A stretch of DNA of 24,965 bases, from positions 1 through 24,965 of the forward strand of contig JAOXYB010061167.1 in assembly GCA_028565635.1 (NCBI GenBank), given 5' to 3'. The first letter of the stretch is position 1, and every line of letters starts with the position of its first letter. The translations under genes and the position numbers were made by a program. This document shows positions 22,383 to 24,965 of the stretch, piece by piece. The notes under the pieces were generated by a model, which saw only the letters and a program-made list of their open reading frames with translations, had not been told where the DNA came from and searched no databases. Origin of the DNA: Phoronis ovalis (Eukaryota; Phoronida; Phoronidae).

Positions 22383-24700
22383 TGTCAAATAGTTCCTCTT
22401 GAATCCAGTCGCATAGCACAAAGTTTAGCCATTGCTGTCAATAACTGAATTTAATGATCTAAAATGTAGGAGGCTTAAATCCTTGGGACATGACTGTTTC
22501 TTTGCAATCAAATATTTTTAGATGCCTGTAGTGAGATTGACAATTAACTTCTTTGATAACCTTTAATTAGCCAATCAATAGAGTTGTTATCGTGATCATC
22601 CTGCATATAGAGTCAGTGTAATGAGAAAGTGGAACAAAAAATGTTGTTGTTTTTCATGGATTTGCTATTTAATACAGTAAATATAAGTTATAGCCGTGGT
22701 TTTCCTGAAATGCATAACAACTTCACTTCTGGATAACTAGAGTTATACGCACTTCTAGGAATCAAGTATATCACAAACTGCAACAAAAAGATTTAATCAA
22801 TCTTAATTTCTTTAGTGCACATGAACTTTCTGCAATTACATGTTTCTATATTAAAAAAAGACTTGCATGCTTATAAATGTATAAAATAGATTTGCATTTT
22901 TTTACTACAGGGTTCATGATAGTGCAGTTAGCGGATGTTGTGACTTGTGACGTAAAAAAGCTATTGACCCAGTTATAATTACTGCATAGAAATTTTATAA
23001 TGTATAGATACAGTTATTTGAAACTAAAACCTCAGACGGTCATCAATGAATCGAAGCATGTATTGCCTCTCTTGCTACATTGTGTGTGCAATGATAAGTA
23101 TTGACAAAACACCATAACTTGACCTTTTATTGTATTTTCAAAAAGCCGAAAACGTTATACAAGACATTTTTAAATAGTATGTTGCCAAAAAAATATAATT
23201 AAGAAAACAGTCAAATGCAACATTAATGGACAAATTGTTCAAGTGAGATCTAAAATATAGTATTTCATAATCTTTCAATAATTAGCTAGTCTTGATAGAG
23301 CTTAATAGGTAACAATAAACTTGATGTCAGAATTTGTGTGCTCTTAGAAAATATGTAAACAGCCCACATATGAAGCTAGTAATGGTACCATATCGCATTA
23401 AAGGGCTTGTTTTGCTTGTGTGGACAGTACACTTCACTTTTTTCAATATCTCTAAAATAAGCCATTAAACTGATACTTTGATTGCTCTTTGTAACTTAAC
23501 TCTTTTGTAATTTTGTATTTTAAGTCAAAGTTGATTATTGCATTGGTAACTAAATTTATCAATTTTTCTAATAAAAAAGGCAATTAACTACTTTCCTTTT
23601 TTCCACCAAATATCTTTTTCTTAAAATGAGCAAAATCTAATTCATACAAATATGGTAAAAAAAATAAGTTTTTTTTTTCATGCTTTATAAATATCATTTT
23701 CGCATTAGACACTTGTGTTGCTAACTTCATGCAAGTAAATAATACTTATATTACTTATATAATTTAAAGTCTTTCTTCAAGGCGTACTTTTACCATCATG
23801 ACAAAATGTTTTGCTTTTTTTGACGACAGTGTTACAAAAGTTTTTGTTGTAGCAATCAGTTATTTTAATTTTGTATAAATACTCTTAATTTTAATTTGGT
23901 TCCTTATTTGTTTACTAAACTAAAAGGTTGTTTTCACATATTAATTTAAACTAAAATCAAGTCAACCAGCATAAAATGACAATTCTGGTGTTTGTATATG
24001 CTGTATTATTTTATTTTCAGCCACATAGTGTTTTGATTATTTGATAAGCTGTTTGGTAGCTTCCTACTAGTGGCGGTTATATGGGAACAAAGTGCATATG
24101 ATACTGGAAGCTAGAAACTTATCTTACTGTCTGACTGAAAAAAATAAGTGAAAGTGATATCACATGCAACAGATCATTCATCTGAGCAAAAAAAATTTAA
24201 AACATTATCACTCACTTGAAAAAGATCTTTTAGTTACTTTTGTAATTATTGAGGTTTTGCGGGCAAGAATTCCAGCTCTATCCCTGACCATTATTTTTGC
24301 CATGACTAATCCTAAAACTAATTTGCTGTCCATAGATGTTACAAATACTCTCAGTATGAAACAAACAGTAAACTAAAACCATATACAATCACCTGTAGTT
24401 TTAAGGAATTGGCACAGCTATTGTGTCCCGTACAGAAGTTGCTATCCGTTGCTATGTATACTATTTGCCATATTGAATTCTATATGCAGCCTGATGCCAA
24501 CAATTTTTCTTTAAAAATAAAATTTAAGAATCAAAATCAAGTGAATATTGTCTTATCGATAAAATATGTTAGATTACTAAACAAGTTCGTCTACACTTGT
24601 TAAGCAATTTCAAAAACTTTATTGCGAATCAAGTTAAACAATATAACAATATTTTGAAAATGTTTCAAAATTTTTATAACAAACCTAGCATTTTTTTTAA
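22383..24700. other. Intron sequence, no recognised exon
   Basis: This is AT-rich DNA with T runs at 23670. Two acceptor-like sites exist (TTTTTTTACTACAG ending about 22910 and TTATTTTATTTTCAG ending about 24020). The frames after them, read in the PDE4 phase, close within 13 and 5 codons, so neither is the shared UCR1 exon. The frames at 24164-24376 and 24409-24603 show no family motif. The PDE4 exon that should start C-FDV-NG was not found, so it lies to the right of this window. Confidence 0.55.
22948..22955 (+). promoter_or_regulatory. CRE/ATF-like site (TGACGTAA)
   Basis: This is one base off the CRE palindrome; TGACGTAA is also a good site for ATF- and E4BP4/PAR-type bZIP factors. It lies about 570 bases into the intron after the third exon. 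Weak by itself. Confidence 0.28.
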
Positions 24701-24965
24701 AACGCGACAAAGCTGGTTTTGATTTCTCTTTACTCGTGTTACAATTCCGAGGGGCAAATTTATTTTTCTTTGCTAGATATTGTGAGAAATTTGTTATGTC
24801 TGTTAAATGAATGCGATGCGAAACAAGGGTTAGAATACCGGGACGCTCCCGGTTCCTGGGTCAGTGCGATCCCGAGTACCATCGCATCGGCATCGTTAAG
24901 TTTGGTTAAGTTACTTTCTTCACTCATCCATATTCCCTGCATTCCTTCACCAGTTTCTCTGTTGC
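24701..24965 (+). other. Open stretch at the right edge, possible exon or inserted coding fragment
   Basis: From the TAA at 24698 to the end of the window the plus-strand frame stays open for 88 codons, without an ATG. The part from 24776 reads DIVRNLLCLLNECDAKQGLE, then YRDAPGSWVSAIPSTIASAS, and ends in a leucine-rich stretch. A pyrimidine-rich acceptor-like site (TTTTTCTTTGCTAG) ends at 24776. The opposite strand is also open (24760-24942). Bases 24811-24900 are clearly richer in G+C and CpG than the rest of the window. They hold a CCGGGA-CGC-TCCCGG hairpin (24838-24852) and outer arms CGATGCG (24814-24820) and CGCATCG (24883-24889). It may be the edge of a neighbouring or nested gene, a retroelement fragment, or a structured repeat. 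I do not recognise the protein on either strand. Confidence 0.3.

Noticed and set aside
22897-22960. Acceptor TTTTTTTACTACAG followed by 12 open codons in the PDE4 phase
   Set aside because: The frame stops at TGA, and the peptide is not the expected C-FDV-NG start of UCR1.
24000-24040. Acceptor TTATTTTATTTTCAG
   Set aside because: The frame joined from the upstream exons closes after about four codons, so it is not the shared exon.
24164-24603. Two successive plus-strand frames of 64-70 codons
   Set aside because: They have no domain, no donor in the right phase, and an amino-acid make-up typical of AT-rich chance frames. The second frame does not begin with ATG.
1-24965. tRNA, rRNA, CRISPR array or bacterial operon
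   Set aside because: I looked for the TTC-type T-arm, direct repeats with spacers and long clustered genes, and found none.

Overview
This is AT-rich, almost entirely non-coding eukaryotic DNA. It looks like the 5' part of an animal gene that has large introns and several alternative first exons. No bacterial features are present: there are no operons, no ribosome binding sites, no long genes and no tRNA or rRNA. The base composition (by eye roughly one third G+C), the short exons with GTAAG splice donors, and the small transposons with 7-8 bp target duplications suit an invertebrate metazoan, for example a marine deuterostome or a lophotrochozoan. The sequence does not settle the phylum.

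The main content is three short plus-strand coding exons at about 4.2, 18.4 and 22.2 kb. Each begins with an ATG-led reading frame and ends in the same phase (two bases of a codon) directly at a G|GTAAG donor. The second ends in RRRHSWI-TG|, which matches the RRHSWIC end of the mammalian PDE4D3 N-terminus. The first ends in RRHTLANV-CG|, with IRRM 23 residues from the end, and resembles the end of the PDE4D5/PDE4B3 N-terminus (RRM...RRFTVAHTC). The third ends in LLPTIRVTAPVS...PPN-GG|, weakly like the LPSIAIT segment of PDE4B1-type N-termini. I read the window as the alternative-promoter region of a cAMP-specific phosphodiesterase 4 gene (PDE4, dunce family). The shared downstream exons (UCR1, UCR2, catalytic domain) would lie beyond the right edge. 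The two intervals between the exons are about 14 kb and 3.7 kb.

Two perfect palindromic cAMP response elements (TGACGTCA) lie at 4809 and 21523, with two one-mismatch variants at 21749 and 22948. In a gene that destroys cAMP this suggests feedback control, though this is only an inference.

The rest is intronic or intergenic sequence. It holds two inverted-orientation copies of one 295-336 bp MITE with about 32-bp internal tandem units (8890-9225 and 13776-14070). It also holds a second, unrelated MITE (14495-14821), a 155-bp tandem duplication (6027-6349), a 39-bp tandem duplication (7652-7719) and a few hairpins. The last 200 bases change composition, becoming richer in G+C and CpG, and are open on both strands, so they may be an exon or an inserted sequence.
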